Assembly (NCBI GenBank): GCA_964402505.1
Contig: CAYOCP010000003.1
Span: 62,001-126,000, forward strand
Reading direction: 5' to 3'
Length of the DNA stretch: 64,000 nt
From: SLRI01 sp964402505
GTDB taxonomy: Bacteria > Pseudomonadota > Alphaproteobacteria > Geminicoccales > Geminicoccaceae
The position numbers and the translations under genes were made by a program. The first letter of the stretch is position 1. Each line of letters opens with the position of its first letter. The notes under the pieces are model-generated. The model was given only the letters and a program-made list of their open reading frames with translations, was not told where the DNA came from and ran no database searches. This document shows, piece after piece, positions 34,762-43,606 of this stretch.

Positions 34762-35157
34762 TCAACGGTAGCGCCCGTGCCGCTCGAGGACCTCGATCCG
34801 ATAGCCGTCGGGATCGGTGAGGAAGAAGAAGCGGGCCATCAGGGCGCCATCGCGCTCGAACGCGACGATCTTGCCGGGCTCGAGGCCGAGGCCGGCGCAG
34901 CGCTCGTGCTCGGCCTCGAGGTCGGCGACGCAGAAGGCGACATGGCCGTAGCCGTCGCCGAGCGTGTAGGGCTCGGTCCGATCCTTGTTCAGGGTCAGCT
35001 CGACCTCGAAGTCGGCCTCGGGGTTGCGCAAATAGACGAGGGTGAAGGTCTCGAAGTCGAAGCGGTCGGCGACCGCGAGCCCGAGCGCCTTCTCGTAGAA
35101 CGCGATCGAGCGGTCGAGCTCGAGCACGCGCACCATGACGTGAATGGCCTTGGCCAT
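34762..35157 (-). CDS. gloA: Lactoylglutathione lyase (glyoxalase I)
   Basis: Converts the methylglyoxal-glutathione adduct to S-lactoylglutathione, cytoplasmic, 131 aa, the usual length. Metal ligands are visible: the N-terminal His (IHVMVRV), Glu in FEVELTLN, His in YGHVAFCV and the C-terminal Glu in RIEVLER. The repeated betaalphabetabetabeta halves of the VOC fold are evident. It lies upstream of the dehydrogenase pair in the same direction and may share its transcript. Confidence 0.93.
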   Translation of the reverse strand: MAKAIHVMVRVLELDRSIAFYEKALGLAVADRFDFETFTLVYLRNPEADFEVELTLNKDRTEPYTLGDGYGHVAFCVADLEAEHERCAGLGLEPGKIVAFERDGALMARFFFLTDPDGYRIEVLERHGRYR

Positions 35158-35213
35158 CTTTTCCTCCCCAGCACGGCTGGCGCCAGTCTACAGCGCTCGC
35201 TGGAGAGGGGGTA

Positions 35214-35507
35214 TTATCCGGCTACTACGAGCTCCGGGGTCGCGCCGGTCTCGGCGGCGAGGTGCACGGTGCAGACGACCCGGAGAAGCGAGGTGAAGTT
35301 GCCGACCTCGCCGCGCAGCTCCAGAACCTCGTCGTGCAGCGTCGTCACGAAGCGCGGCGTGCTCATGCCCTGGGCCGCCGCCAGGCCGTCGATGATCTCC
35401 CAGAACCGCGCCTCGAGCCGGATCGAGGTCACCTGGCCGTGCAGCCGCACCGAGCGGGTGACCGGCTCGTACGCCTCCGGCGGAATGCTTGCAAAGATCT
35501 CGCACAT
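35214..35507 (-). CDS. Ribbon-helix-helix domain protein (RHH_4-like)
   Basis: A 97-aa protein with a short ribbon-helix-helix DNA-binding core. It begins MCEIFASIPPEAYEPVTRSVRLHG, then QVTSIRLEARFWEIIDGLAAAQGMS, whose strand-helix-helix pattern matches RHH_4, an alphaproteobacterial group. A good ribosome-binding site (GAGGAGGTGCCGG) precedes the ATG at 35507. The regulated target is unknown. It stands alone, divergent from the mechanosensitive channel gene, with a 172-nt gap that could be its own target. Confidence 0.8.
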   Translation of the reverse strand: MCEIFASIPPEAYEPVTRSVRLHGQVTSIRLEARFWEIIDGLAAAQGMSTPRFVTTLHDEVLELRGEVGNFTSLLRVVCTVHLAAETGATPELVVAG

Positions 35508-35679
35508 CCGGCACCTCCTCCCCGTCCTTCCCCGTCGGACGGGCGCTGAAGCCTCGAGGAAAGTTGCAGCCTAGGCGCGGATCGCGGCAACGCGCAATCG
35601 GCAGGCCTTCCGGCCGCGTCCCGATCTTGCCCGCCCGGGCCGATGCCCCCATGCTCGAAGGTCGATCGGGAACCCGAGG

Positions 35680-37965
35680 ATGCCGTCCATCGCGGCAAGA
35701 GACAACGTTGCGGCCCGGCGGATCGTCATTCGCCTGCTGCGGGCCTGCCTGCTGCAGGTCCTGCTGCTTCTGCCGCTCGCCCCACCGGCCTTCTCGCAAG
35801 AGACGGCCGACGGCGCCGCCGTGGCGGCAGCGCTCGAGGCGCCGGCCGGCGACCTCTCGCCCCAGGCGGCGGCCGCACTGGTCGCCCGGCTCAGCGACCA
35901 GGAGGTGCGCTCACTGCTGCTCGAGCGGCTGACGCCGGGGACCGCGGCCGATGACGAGGCACCGGTCGACACGGCCCGCATGATCGGCTCCTTGACCAGT
36001 CGCTCGGCTCTGGTGCGGGCACGCCTGGGCGAGCTGGCCGCGGCCGTCGACGACGTGCCGCACGCCTTCGCCTCCGCCTGGCAGCGCTTTCGCGACGGAC
36101 GTCCTGTCCCGGCCCTTCTTCTCGTCGCCGCCGGCTTCGCGCTGGCGCTGCTCCTCGCCTTTTTCGCCGAGATCCTGACCCGTCGCCGGCTGGCCGGCAC
36201 GCGCGCCGGGCTGATCGGGGCGGAGGCCGCAACGCAGGATCTGCTCAATCGCAGCCTCCATCTCTTCGGCATGCTGGCGCTCGATTGGGTGGCTCTCGCC
36301 GTCTTCGCCGGCGCGGCGTTCGTGGCGCTCCTCGTCCTCGTCCCCTCGCACGGTCCGACCCGCACCGTGGCGCTCGGCCTTCTCGGGGCGCTGGTCGCCT
36401 TTCGGCTGATCGTCGCGTTCTCGCATTTCCTCCTCAATCCGGGCACCCGACGGCACCGGATGAACGACATGTCCGATGCCGAGGCGGCCTTCCTGCATCG
36501 CTGGATGAAGGTGATCGCGGCGATCGGCACGTTCGGTTTCGTCGGCTGCGCGCTCCTTGCGCTCCTCGGTGCGCCGGGTGCCGAGCACGACCTGCTCCTG
36601 AACGCGACCGGTGCCGCTCTCGTCGCCGCGGTGATCTACGCGGCGCTCAGAAGCCGGCGGGCGCTTGCGGCGGCGATCCACGTCTTCGACGTCTCGAGCC
36701 CGGTGCGCCGGGTGATGGCCGGGCTGACGCCCGTGCTGACCGCGGTCACGGCCTTTCTGGTCTTCGTCCTCTACACCGTCTCCAGCCTGCTCGGCGCCAT
36801 GCTGCCGCCGGTGGCCGGCCTCGTCACCATCGCCATGCTGGTGCTGGTTCCCTATGTCGACGCGGTGCTCGAGCGGAGTGCCGTGTACCGTCGTCGCTAC
36901 GGCGGCGAGGCGGCCGAGGCCGGCGGCACGGTCGCCACCGTGGTGATCCGCGCCGCACGCCTCCTGCTCTGGATCGCCAGCTTTCTGGTGCTCGCCCGGG
37001 TCTGGTCGGTCGACCTGCGCGCCGCCGCCACGGCCGGCGTCGGCGACCGGATCAGCGACGCGCTCGTCGATATCGGCTTCGCCTGGTTCGCCGCCTATCT
37101 GGGCTGGGAGTTCGCCCGCATCGCCATCGACCGGCGGATCTCGGGCGAGGCGGCGCCGGCCGCCGCCGAGCATGGCGACATGGGTGGCGCCGGTGCCAGT
37201 CGCCTCGCCACGCTCCTGCCGCTGGTCAAGCGCGCCATCCAGATCACCATCGGCGTCATCACGGTGATGATCACGCTCTCGGCGCTCGGCGTCGATATCG
37301 GCCCCTTGCTCGCCGGTGCGGGGGTCGTCGGCATCGCCGTCGGCTTCGGTGCCCAGACGCTGGTGCGCGATGTGGTCTCTGGCGCCTTCTTCCTGCTCGA
37401 CGACGCCTTTCGGGTCGGCGAGTACGTCGATGTCGGCAGCGTCAAGGGCACGGTCGAGAAGATCTCGGTGCGGTCCTTCCGCCTGCGCCATCACCGGGGG
37501 CCTCTGCACACCGTGCCCTTCGGCGAGATCCGCCAGCTCACCAACTACAGTCGCGACTGGGTGATCATGAAGCTGGAGTTCCGCGTGCCGTTCGACACCG
37601 ATCCCGATCAGGTGCGCCGCATCTTCAAGCAGATCGGCAAGGAGCTGATGGCCGATCCCGAGCTCGGCCAGGATTTCATCGAGCCCTTCAAGTCGCAGGG
37701 AGTGTTCACCCTGGACGACAGCGCCCTCGTGATCCGCGGCAAGTTCATGGCGAAGCCGGGCAAGCAGTTCGTGGCGCGCCGCGAGATCTACAGGGCCGTG
37801 CAGCGGGCGTTCGCCGAGGCGGGGATCCGCTTCGCGGATCGGCGGGTCACGGTGCAGGTGGCCGACGGCGAGGGGCTGACGGCGCCCGAGCGCGACCGCA
37901 TCGCCAAGGCCGCGGCCAGCGCCCTGCCACCGCCGGCCGCCGCCGCCCCCGCGGACGGGCGCTGA
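35680..37965 (+). CDS. Large MscS-family mechanosensitive channel
   Basis: A tension-gated channel in the inner membrane, 761 aa with a signal peptide ending near AFSQE. A long N-terminal region with several membrane spans (about residues 130-470) precedes the conserved MscS domain: pore helix IGPLLAGAGVVGIAVGFGAQTLVRDVVSG, the beta domain beginning GEYVDVGSVKGTVEKISVR and PLHTVPFGEIRQLTNYSRDW. The layout matches the YnaI/YbdG/MscK-like large homologues rather than minimal MscS. It is likely protective in hypoosmotic shock. It converges with htpX with a 3-nt gap. Confidence 0.9.
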   Translation: MPSIAARDNVAARRIVIRLLRACLLQVLLLLPLAPPAFSQETADGAAVAAALEAPAGDLSPQAAAALVARLSDQEVRSLLLERLTPGTAADDEAPVDTARMIGSLTSRSALVRARLGELAAAVDDVPHAFASAWQRFRDGRPVPALLLVAAGFALALLLAFFAEILTRRRLAGTRAGLIGAEAATQDLLNRSLHLFGMLALDWVALAVFAGAAFVALLVLVPSHGPTRTVALGLLGALVAFRLIVAFSHFLLNPGTRRHRMNDMSDAEAAFLHRWMKVIAAIGTFGFVGCALLALLGAPGAEHDLLLNATGAALVAAVIYAALRSRRALAAAIHVFDVSSPVRRVMAGLTPVLTAVTAFLVFVLYTVSSLLGAMLPPVAGLVTIAMLVLVPYVDAVLERSAVYRRRYGGEAAEAGGTVATVVIRAARLLLWIASFLVLARVWSVDLRAAATAGVGDRISDALVDIGFAWFAAYLGWEFARIAIDRRISGEAAPAAAEHGDMGGAGASRLATLLPLVKRAIQITIGVITVMITLSALGVDIGPLLAGAGVVGIAVGFGAQTLVRDVVSGAFFLLDDAFRVGEYVDVGSVKGTVEKISVRSFRLRHHRGPLHTVPFGEIRQLTNYSRDWVIMKLEFRVPFDTDPDQVRRIFKQIGKELMADPELGQDFIEPFKSQGVFTLDDSALVIRGKFMAKPGKQFVARREIYRAVQRAFAEAGIRFADRRVTVQVADGEGLTAPERDRIAKAAASALPPPAAAAPADGR

Positions 37966-37968
37966 AGG

Positions 37969-38895
37969 TCAGCCGTGCCCGGCGCTCGGCACGCTGCCGC
38001 CGCGCCGGATGCGCCGGGCGACCGGCGCCGAGACGCCGCCGTCGCTGCCGCTGGCGCTCCCGCCCGTGCTCATGGCGAGGAGCCGTCGCACCCGCTCCTC
38101 GGTCGAGGGATGGGTGCGGAAGAGGCTGTCGATGCCGCCCTTCATCAAGGGGTTGACGATGAAGAGATGGGCGCTCGCGGGGTTGCGCTCGGCCGTCGGC
38201 ATGACCCGGCCCCGGGCGAGCTGCTCGATCTTCGTGAGGGCGCTCGCGAGCCAGCGGGGATGGCCGCAGATGATCGCCCCGTCGCGGTCGGCCGAGTACT
38301 CGCGCGTGCGCGAGATGGCCATCTGCACGAGCGCGGCGGCGAGCGGGGCCAGCAGCATGACCAGGATCATCGCGATCGGGTTGGGCCGGTTCTCGCCCCG
38401 GCCGCCGAAGAGGAAGGCGAAATTGGCGAGAAAGCCGATGGCGCCGGCGATGGTCGCGGCCACCGTCATGGTCAGCGTGTCGCGGTTCTTGATGTGCGCG
38501 AGCTCGTGCGCCAGGACGCCGGCGAGCTCCTCCCGGCTCAGGCTGCGCAGGAGGCCCGTGGTCGCCGCCACCGCCGCGTGGTCGGGGCTGCGGCCGGTGG
38601 CGAAGGCGTTGGGCTGGTCGGTCTCGATGACGTAGACCTGCGGCATGGGCAGCCCCGCCCGCCGTGCCAGATCCTCGACCAGCCGGTAATAGTCGGGCGC
38701 CGAGGCGCGCGTGACCCCCCGGGCATTGTGCATTCGCAGCACCATGCTGGCCGAGTTCCAGTAGGCGAAGAAATTCATGCCCAGCGCCAGGAGAAGCGCG
38801 AGCAGAAGCCCGCCCTCGCCGCCCAGGACGAAGCCCACGGCGAGGAAGAGGCCGGTCATCGCGGCGAGCAGAATGCCGGTGCGCACTGCGTTCAT
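37969..38895 (-). CDS. htpX: Membrane zinc metalloprotease HtpX
   Basis: An inner-membrane M48 protease that degrades misfolded membrane proteins, 308 aa. The zinc motif HELAH is at residues 130-134, with the third ligand Glu in TREYSADRDGA. Two N-terminal and two central spans are visible, with PQVYVIETDQPNAFATGRSPDHAAVAAT-type sequence just before the active site, standard for HtpX. The C-terminus ends in a Gly/Ser-rich, probably disordered tail. Confidence 0.95.
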   Translation of the reverse strand: MNAVRTGILLAAMTGLFLAVGFVLGGEGGLLLALLLALGMNFFAYWNSASMVLRMHNARGVTRASAPDYYRLVEDLARRAGLPMPQVYVIETDQPNAFATGRSPDHAAVAATTGLLRSLSREELAGVLAHELAHIKNRDTLTMTVAATIAGAIGFLANFAFLFGGRGENRPNPIAMILVMLLAPLAAALVQMAISRTREYSADRDGAIICGHPRWLASALTKIEQLARGRVMPTAERNPASAHLFIVNPLMKGGIDSLFRTHPSTEERVRRLLAMSTGGSASGSDGGVSAPVARRIRRGGSVPSAGHG

Positions 38896-39063
38896 CGAAG
38901 GTCATCCGAGCCGATCCGAACCGTCATTGAAATGGTGCCGCCCGCCCACCCTGCAAGCTCGCCCGGTGCGCCGGCACTTGTGAGAGGCGGTGGAAGCGCG
39001 TTAATTGGCACGAGGTGACGTGCCGGCGGGGGCGGCACGAGCAACCCCGAGGGGGCGAATCGC

Positions 39064-41460
39064 ATGACAGCAACGAGCCAACCGCAGCGCTACACGGCGA
39101 CACCGGCCGATGATCCGCTCGACGATCGCATGGACGTCGACGAGCCCCAGATCCCGCGGACCTTCGTGGATTCGCACGAGCCGGTGACGAGCGAGGAGGC
39201 GCTCGAGCTGCACCGGCGCGGGCGGCCGGGCAAGGTCGAGGTCACGCCAACGAAGCCGCTCGCCACCTCGCGCGACCTCTCCCTCGCCTACAGCCCGGGG
39301 GTGGCCGCACCCTGCCTCGCCATCCAGGCCGATCCGGCGCTGGCCTACGAATACACCGCCAAGGGCAATCTGGTGGCCGTGATCTCGAATGGCACGGCGG
39401 TGCTCGGGCTCGGCAATCTGGGTGCCTTGGGCGCCAAGCCGGTGATGGAGGGCAAGGCCGTCCTCTTCAAGCGCTTCGCCGATATCGACGGCATCGACCT
39501 CGAGGTCGACACGGAGGAGGTCGACGCCTTCGTCGACTGCGTCAAGCTTCTCGGACCCTCCTTCGGCGGCATCAATCTCGAGGATCTGAAGGCGCCGGAG
39601 TGCTTCGTCATCGAGCAGCGCCTGCGCGAGCTCATGGACATCCCGGTCTTTCACGACGACCAGCACGGCACGGCGATCATCGCCGCCGCCGGGCTGATCA
39701 ACGCGCTCGAGCTGACCGGCCGCTCGATCGCCACCGCCCGCATGGTGGTGAATGGCGCCGGCTCCGCCGGGATCGCCTGCGCCGAGCTCATCAAGGCGAT
39801 GGGCATGCCGCACGAGAACGTCGTGATCTGCGACACCAAGGGCGTGATCTACCAGGGGCGCACGGAAGGCATGAACCAGTGGAAGTCGGCGCATGCGGTG
39901 CCGACCGAGCTCCGCACGCTGGCCGAGGCGATGGAGGGGGCGGACGTCGTCATGGGCCTCTCGGCCAAAGGCGCCTTCACCAACGAGATGATCGCCTCGA
40001 TGGCGCCGAACCCGATCATCTTCGCCATGGCCAACCCCGATCCCGAGATCACGCCCGAGGACGCGAAGGCGATCCGCTCCGACGTCATCATCGCGACCGG
40101 CCGGAGCGATTATCCGAACCAGGTCAACAACGTCCTGGGCTTTCCCTACATCTTCAGGGGCGCTCTCGATGTCCGGGCGTCGACCATCAATGACGCCATG
40201 AAGATCGCCGCGGCCTACGCCATCGCCCAGCTCGCCCGCGAGGAGGTGCCGGAGGAGGTGACCGCCGCCTATCGCGGCCGGCGGCTGCGCTACGGCCCGG
40301 ACTACATGATTCCGACACCGTTCGATCCGCGGCTGATCACCCACGTGCCGGCGGCGGTCGCCAAGGCGGCGGTGGAGAGCGGTGTGGCCATGAAGCCGAT
40401 CGTCGATTTCGATCGCTACCGGCAGGAGCTGCGCTCGCGCCTCGATCCGACGGCGAGCCGCATGCAGCTCATCATCGACCGGGTGCGGGCGCATCCCAAG
40501 CGCATGGTCTTCGCCGAGGGCGAGGAGCAGAAGGCGATCAGCGCCGCCCTCGCCTGGCGCAACAGCGGGCTCGGCCAGGCGATCCTGGTCGGCCGCGAGG
40601 AGCGCATCCGGGAGACTGCCAAGAGCATGGGCCAAGCCAGCCTCGACGATGTCGAGATCCACAATGCGCGGCTGAGCCCGCACAACCGGCTCTATGCGGA
40701 GTTCCTCTACGAGCGCAACCAGCGCAACGGGCTCCTGTTCCGCGATTGCCAGCGGCTGGTCAACCAGGACCGCAACGTCTTCGGCGCCTGCCTCGTCGCC
40801 TGCGGCCACGCCGACGCCATGGTGACCGGTCTCACCCGCCGCTACAACACGGTGATCAAGGATATCCGCCTCGTCATCAATCCCCTGCCGAGAAAGCGGA
40901 TGTTCGGGCTGTCGATCATCATCGCCCGCGGCCGGACCGTGTTCATCGCCGACACCACGGTGCACGAGCTGCCGGATGCCGAGATCTGCGCCGACATCGC
41001 CATCCAGACGGCCGAGGTGGCGAAGAAGATGGGCTTCACGCCCCGGGTCGCCTTCCTCTCCTTCGCCACCTTCGGCAATCCCCGGATCAGCAAGGCGGCC
41101 AGGGTGCGCGATTCGGTCCGCGCCCTCGACGCGCGGCAGGTCGACTTCGAGTACGATGGGGAGATGACGGCCGACGTCGCCCTGGACCCGGAGCTCATGG
41201 CGCTCTACCCCTTCTGCCGCCTGAGCGGCCCGGCCAACGTGCTGATCATGCCGGCCCTGCACACCGCGCACATCTCGGCCAAGCTCCTGCAGCAGCTCGG
41301 CGGCGGCACGGTGATCGGCCCGCTCTTGATCGGGCTCGAGAAGCCCGTGCAGATCGTGCCGATGAACGCCAGCGTCTCCGACATCCTCAACGTCGCCGCC
41401 CTCGCCGCCCACGACGCCCAGGCGATCGAGGCCGAGACGGCGGAAGCGGCGGCCGGCTGA
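39064..41460 (+). CDS. maeB: NADP-dependent malic enzyme with phosphotransacetylase-like domain (MaeB)
   Basis: Decarboxylates malate to pyruvate making NADPH, cytoplasmic, 798 aa. The malic-enzyme half (about residues 45-460) shows SRDLSLAYSPGVAAPCL, PVFHDDQHGTAIIAAAGL with the metal-binding DD, and VVNGAGSAGIACAELIKAMG for the cofactor. The second half (about 470-795) is a phosphotransacetylase-like domain, believed to be regulatory in MaeB and usually catalytically silent. A start-proximal extension of about 40 residues, DDPLDDRMDVDEPQ-like, is acidic and unusual. The stop overlaps the next start (TGATG). Confidence 0.95.
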   Translation: MTATSQPQRYTATPADDPLDDRMDVDEPQIPRTFVDSHEPVTSEEALELHRRGRPGKVEVTPTKPLATSRDLSLAYSPGVAAPCLAIQADPALAYEYTAKGNLVAVISNGTAVLGLGNLGALGAKPVMEGKAVLFKRFADIDGIDLEVDTEEVDAFVDCVKLLGPSFGGINLEDLKAPECFVIEQRLRELMDIPVFHDDQHGTAIIAAAGLINALELTGRSIATARMVVNGAGSAGIACAELIKAMGMPHENVVICDTKGVIYQGRTEGMNQWKSAHAVPTELRTLAEAMEGADVVMGLSAKGAFTNEMIASMAPNPIIFAMANPDPEITPEDAKAIRSDVIIATGRSDYPNQVNNVLGFPYIFRGALDVRASTINDAMKIAAAYAIAQLAREEVPEEVTAAYRGRRLRYGPDYMIPTPFDPRLITHVPAAVAKAAVESGVAMKPIVDFDRYRQELRSRLDPTASRMQLIIDRVRAHPKRMVFAEGEEQKAISAALAWRNSGLGQAILVGREERIRETAKSMGQASLDDVEIHNARLSPHNRLYAEFLYERNQRNGLLFRDCQRLVNQDRNVFGACLVACGHADAMVTGLTRRYNTVIKDIRLVINPLPRKRMFGLSIIIARGRTVFIADTTVHELPDAEICADIAIQTAEVAKKMGFTPRVAFLSFATFGNPRISKAARVRDSVRALDARQVDFEYDGEMTADVALDPELMALYPFCRLSGPANVLIMPALHTAHISAKLLQQLGGGTVIGPLLIGLEKPVQIVPMNASVSDILNVAALAAHDAQAIEAETAEAAAG

Positions 41461-42548
41461 TGCCTGAGATCGTCGCCGTCACGCCCGGGCACTACCGCAT
41501 CCCCTTGCCGGTCGTGCTCACCGACAGCACCCACGGCGAGATGAGCGCCTTCGAGCTGGTCACCCTTCGCCTGACCGACGCGGAGGGGGCGGAGGGCGTC
41601 GGCTACACCTACACGGTCGGCCGCAATGGCGGTGCGGTCATGGCGACGCTGGTGCGCGAGATCGTCGAGCTCGCCATGGGCGAGGATGCCGATCGCATCG
41701 AGGCGCTCTGGCAGAAGCTCTGGTGGGCGCTGCATTACGGCGGCCGGGGCGGGCCCACCGTCCTCGCCCTTTCCGCCTTCGACATGGCACTCTGGGACCT
41801 GAAGGCCCGACGCGCCGGCCTGCCCTTGTGGAAGCTGCTCGGCGGGCATGACCCGCGCGTCACCTGCTATGCCGGCGGCATCGATCTCGAGCTGCCGCTC
41901 GAGGCGCTCCTGAAGCAGACGGACGGCAATCTCGCCCGCGGCTTTCGCGCCATCAAGATGAAGGTCGGCCGGCCGAAGCTCTCGGAGGACGTGGCGCGAG
42001 TGGCGGCCATGCGCGAGCATCTGGGCGACGGCTTTCCGCTCATGGTCGACGCCAACATGAAGTGGTCCGCCGACCAGGCGATCCGCGCCGCCCGCGCCTT
42101 CCGCGCCTACGATCTCACCTGGCTCGAGGAGCCGCTCCAGCCCGACGACTTGGCCGGCCACGCCCGCGTCGTCCGCGAGGGCGGCGTGCCCATCGCCACG
42201 GGCGAGAACCTGCGCACACTCTGGGACTTCCGCCACCTCATCGCGACCGGCGGCGTCACCTTCCCCGAGCCCGACGTCACCAATTGCGGCGGCATCACGC
42301 CCTTCATGAAGATCGCCCACCTCGCCGAGGCCTTCAACCTGCCGGTCACCAGCCACGGCGCCCACGACGTCACGGTCCATCTGCTGGCCGCCTGCCCCAA
42401 CGGCCAGTTCCTCGAAGCCCACGGCTTCGGCCTCGAGCGCTACATCGAGCACCCGCTGGTCCTCGAGGAGGGCCGGGCGGTGGCCCCCGACCGGCCGGGC
42501 CACGGCATCGTCTTCGACTGGGCGGGGCTGGAGTCGCTTGCCGCCTGA
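41460..42548 (+). CDS. Mandelate racemase/muconate lactonizing enzyme superfamily protein
   Basis: An enolase-superfamily enzyme that abstracts the alpha proton of a carboxylate, 362 aa. The second barrel lysine is in AIKMKVGRP; metal ligands appear as DANMKW (Asp), LEEPLQPDD (Glu) and GENL-type Glu; a late SHGAHD segment carries a catalytic His. It starts at an ATG overlapping the maeB stop, so is translationally coupled to malic enzyme. The fixed KxK motif suggests an MR-type acid-sugar dehydratase, but the substrate is not identifiable. Confidence 0.9.
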   Translation: MPEIVAVTPGHYRIPLPVVLTDSTHGEMSAFELVTLRLTDAEGAEGVGYTYTVGRNGGAVMATLVREIVELAMGEDADRIEALWQKLWWALHYGGRGGPTVLALSAFDMALWDLKARRAGLPLWKLLGGHDPRVTCYAGGIDLELPLEALLKQTDGNLARGFRAIKMKVGRPKLSEDVARVAAMREHLGDGFPLMVDANMKWSADQAIRAARAFRAYDLTWLEEPLQPDDLAGHARVVREGGVPIATGENLRTLWDFRHLIATGGVTFPEPDVTNCGGITPFMKIAHLAEAFNLPVTSHGAHDVTVHLLAACPNGQFLEAHGFGLERYIEHPLVLEEGRAVAPDRPGHGIVFDWAGLESLAA

Positions 42549-42987
42549 GCGGCGCCGCTTCCTGCTCGTTGCGCTAGCCGCGGCACCCCTTGCCGCCTGC
42601 ACCGGTGACCCCGCCCCTCCCGAGCTGCCGCCCGACGCCATCGTTGGCCCGGCCTTCCCAATCAACCGGGCAAGTGCCCTCGCCATCGCGAAGGCGGCGC
42701 TCGAGACCCGCATCCGCCCCGACCTGATCGAGAAGATCGAGCACCCCTGGCCCGGCTGGCGCGGCTGGCTCCGCTTCGTCATCGGCCTCGACTCCCTCAC
42801 CCTCTTCGTCGTGCCGGGAGAGGGCCTGGACAGCGCCGGCGACACCGTCCGGGGCAACGCCTTCGCCGCCTGGTACGACGGCAGCTACGACCCCGGCGGC
42901 CGGGAGGTGGCGCGGGAGGTGCTGGCGCATGCGGTGACGGCGGCGGGGCGCATGGCGATGCCGCTCAAGCCACTGCCGCAGCATTGA
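42538..42987 (+). CDS. Putative lipoprotein of unknown function
   Basis: A 149-aa protein with a lipobox (ALAAAPLAAC at about residues 12-21) preceded by a PPERRRF start, so it is likely lipidated and membrane-anchored. It starts at a TTG overlapping the enolase-family gene by 11 nt. The mature part has conserved-looking PWPGWRGWLRFVIG and GNAFAAWYDGSYDPGGREVA segments, which I cannot assign to a family. Confidence 0.65.
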   Translation: MPPERRRFLLVALAAAPLAACTGDPAPPELPPDAIVGPAFPINRASALAIAKAALETRIRPDLIEKIEHPWPGWRGWLRFVIGLDSLTLFVVPGEGLDSAGDTVRGNAFAAWYDGSYDPGGREVAREVLAHAVTAAGRMAMPLKPLPQH

Positions 42988-43050
42988 GGGTTCTTGCCCA
43001 TGAGTGGGGTAGCGATGGCGACAGCACCTGGAACCTGTTATCCTGTAGCC

Positions 43051-43248
43051 ATGAGCAAGACGCAGAATGACAGCGAGGCCCTGACGCGAGACGTGCCGTC
43101 GCGGGCCGAGTCGGGCTATGCCGAATGGCTGCGTACGCAGTTGGAGCAGGCCGTGGCAGACCTCGACGATCCTGACCGCGTGGAGATCGAGCACGATAGG
43201 GTTTTCGCCGAACTGGACAGGTTGATCGCCGAGCACGAGAAGCGTTGA
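43051..43248 (+). CDS. Antitoxin of a ParE/RelE-type toxin-antitoxin pair
   Basis: A 65-aa acidic protein from the ATG at 43051. It ends with a Glu/Asp/Leu-rich helical tail (VEIEHDRVFAELDRLIAEHEKR-like) suited to wrap a RelE-fold toxin; the StbD/ParD-like N-terminal part is hard to place. Its stop overlaps the toxin start by 4 nt, the normal antitoxin-first coupling. The local GC is visibly lower than the flanking genes, a sign of acquisition. The function is deduced mainly from the downstream toxin. Confidence 0.75.
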   Translation: MSKTQNDSEALTRDVPSRAESGYAEWLRTQLEQAVADLDDPDRVEIEHDRVFAELDRLIAEHEKR

Positions 43249-43535
43249 AGCTTGTCTATCTGCCACGGGCCGTGGCCGACCTGCGCGCTATCGTCGATTA
43301 CATCGCCAATGACAACCCGATTGCTGCCGGGGACGTTCGCGTGCGGATCGAGCAGTCGATAATGGTGCTGCAGGCGCACCCGTTGATCGGACAACTTACC
43401 GAACTGCGGGGTCTGCACAAATGGCCCATCCCCGGTCTGCCCTATTCAGCTTATTATCGAATTGAGAAATCAAGAATTGTCATTGCCCGAGTGCTGCACG
43501 GCAAGCGCAAGTGGCCGGACTCCTTTACAGGATGA
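43245..43535 (+). CDS. ParE/RelE-superfamily toxin
   Basis: A 96-aa toxin starting at a TTG overlapping the antitoxin stop. The family pattern is plain: an N-terminal LVYLPRAVADLRAIVDYIA, a central helix pair ending in HPLIGQLTELRGL, then PYSAYYRIEKSRIVIARVLHGKRKW, where the RVLHGKR core is typical of ParE. Members poison gyrase (ParE) or cleave mRNA (RelE); sequence alone favours ParE. Its composition is AT-richer than neighbours. Confidence 0.88.
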   Translation: MKLVYLPRAVADLRAIVDYIANDNPIAAGDVRVRIEQSIMVLQAHPLIGQLTELRGLHKWPIPGLPYSAYYRIEKSRIVIARVLHGKRKWPDSFTG

Positions 43536-43606
43536 CAGTCTCGGCACTTAGTTGGTAGCAGGTCTATCAGCCTCAGGCTTGAGCTGAAGCGCGGTTTACT
43601 GGCCGC

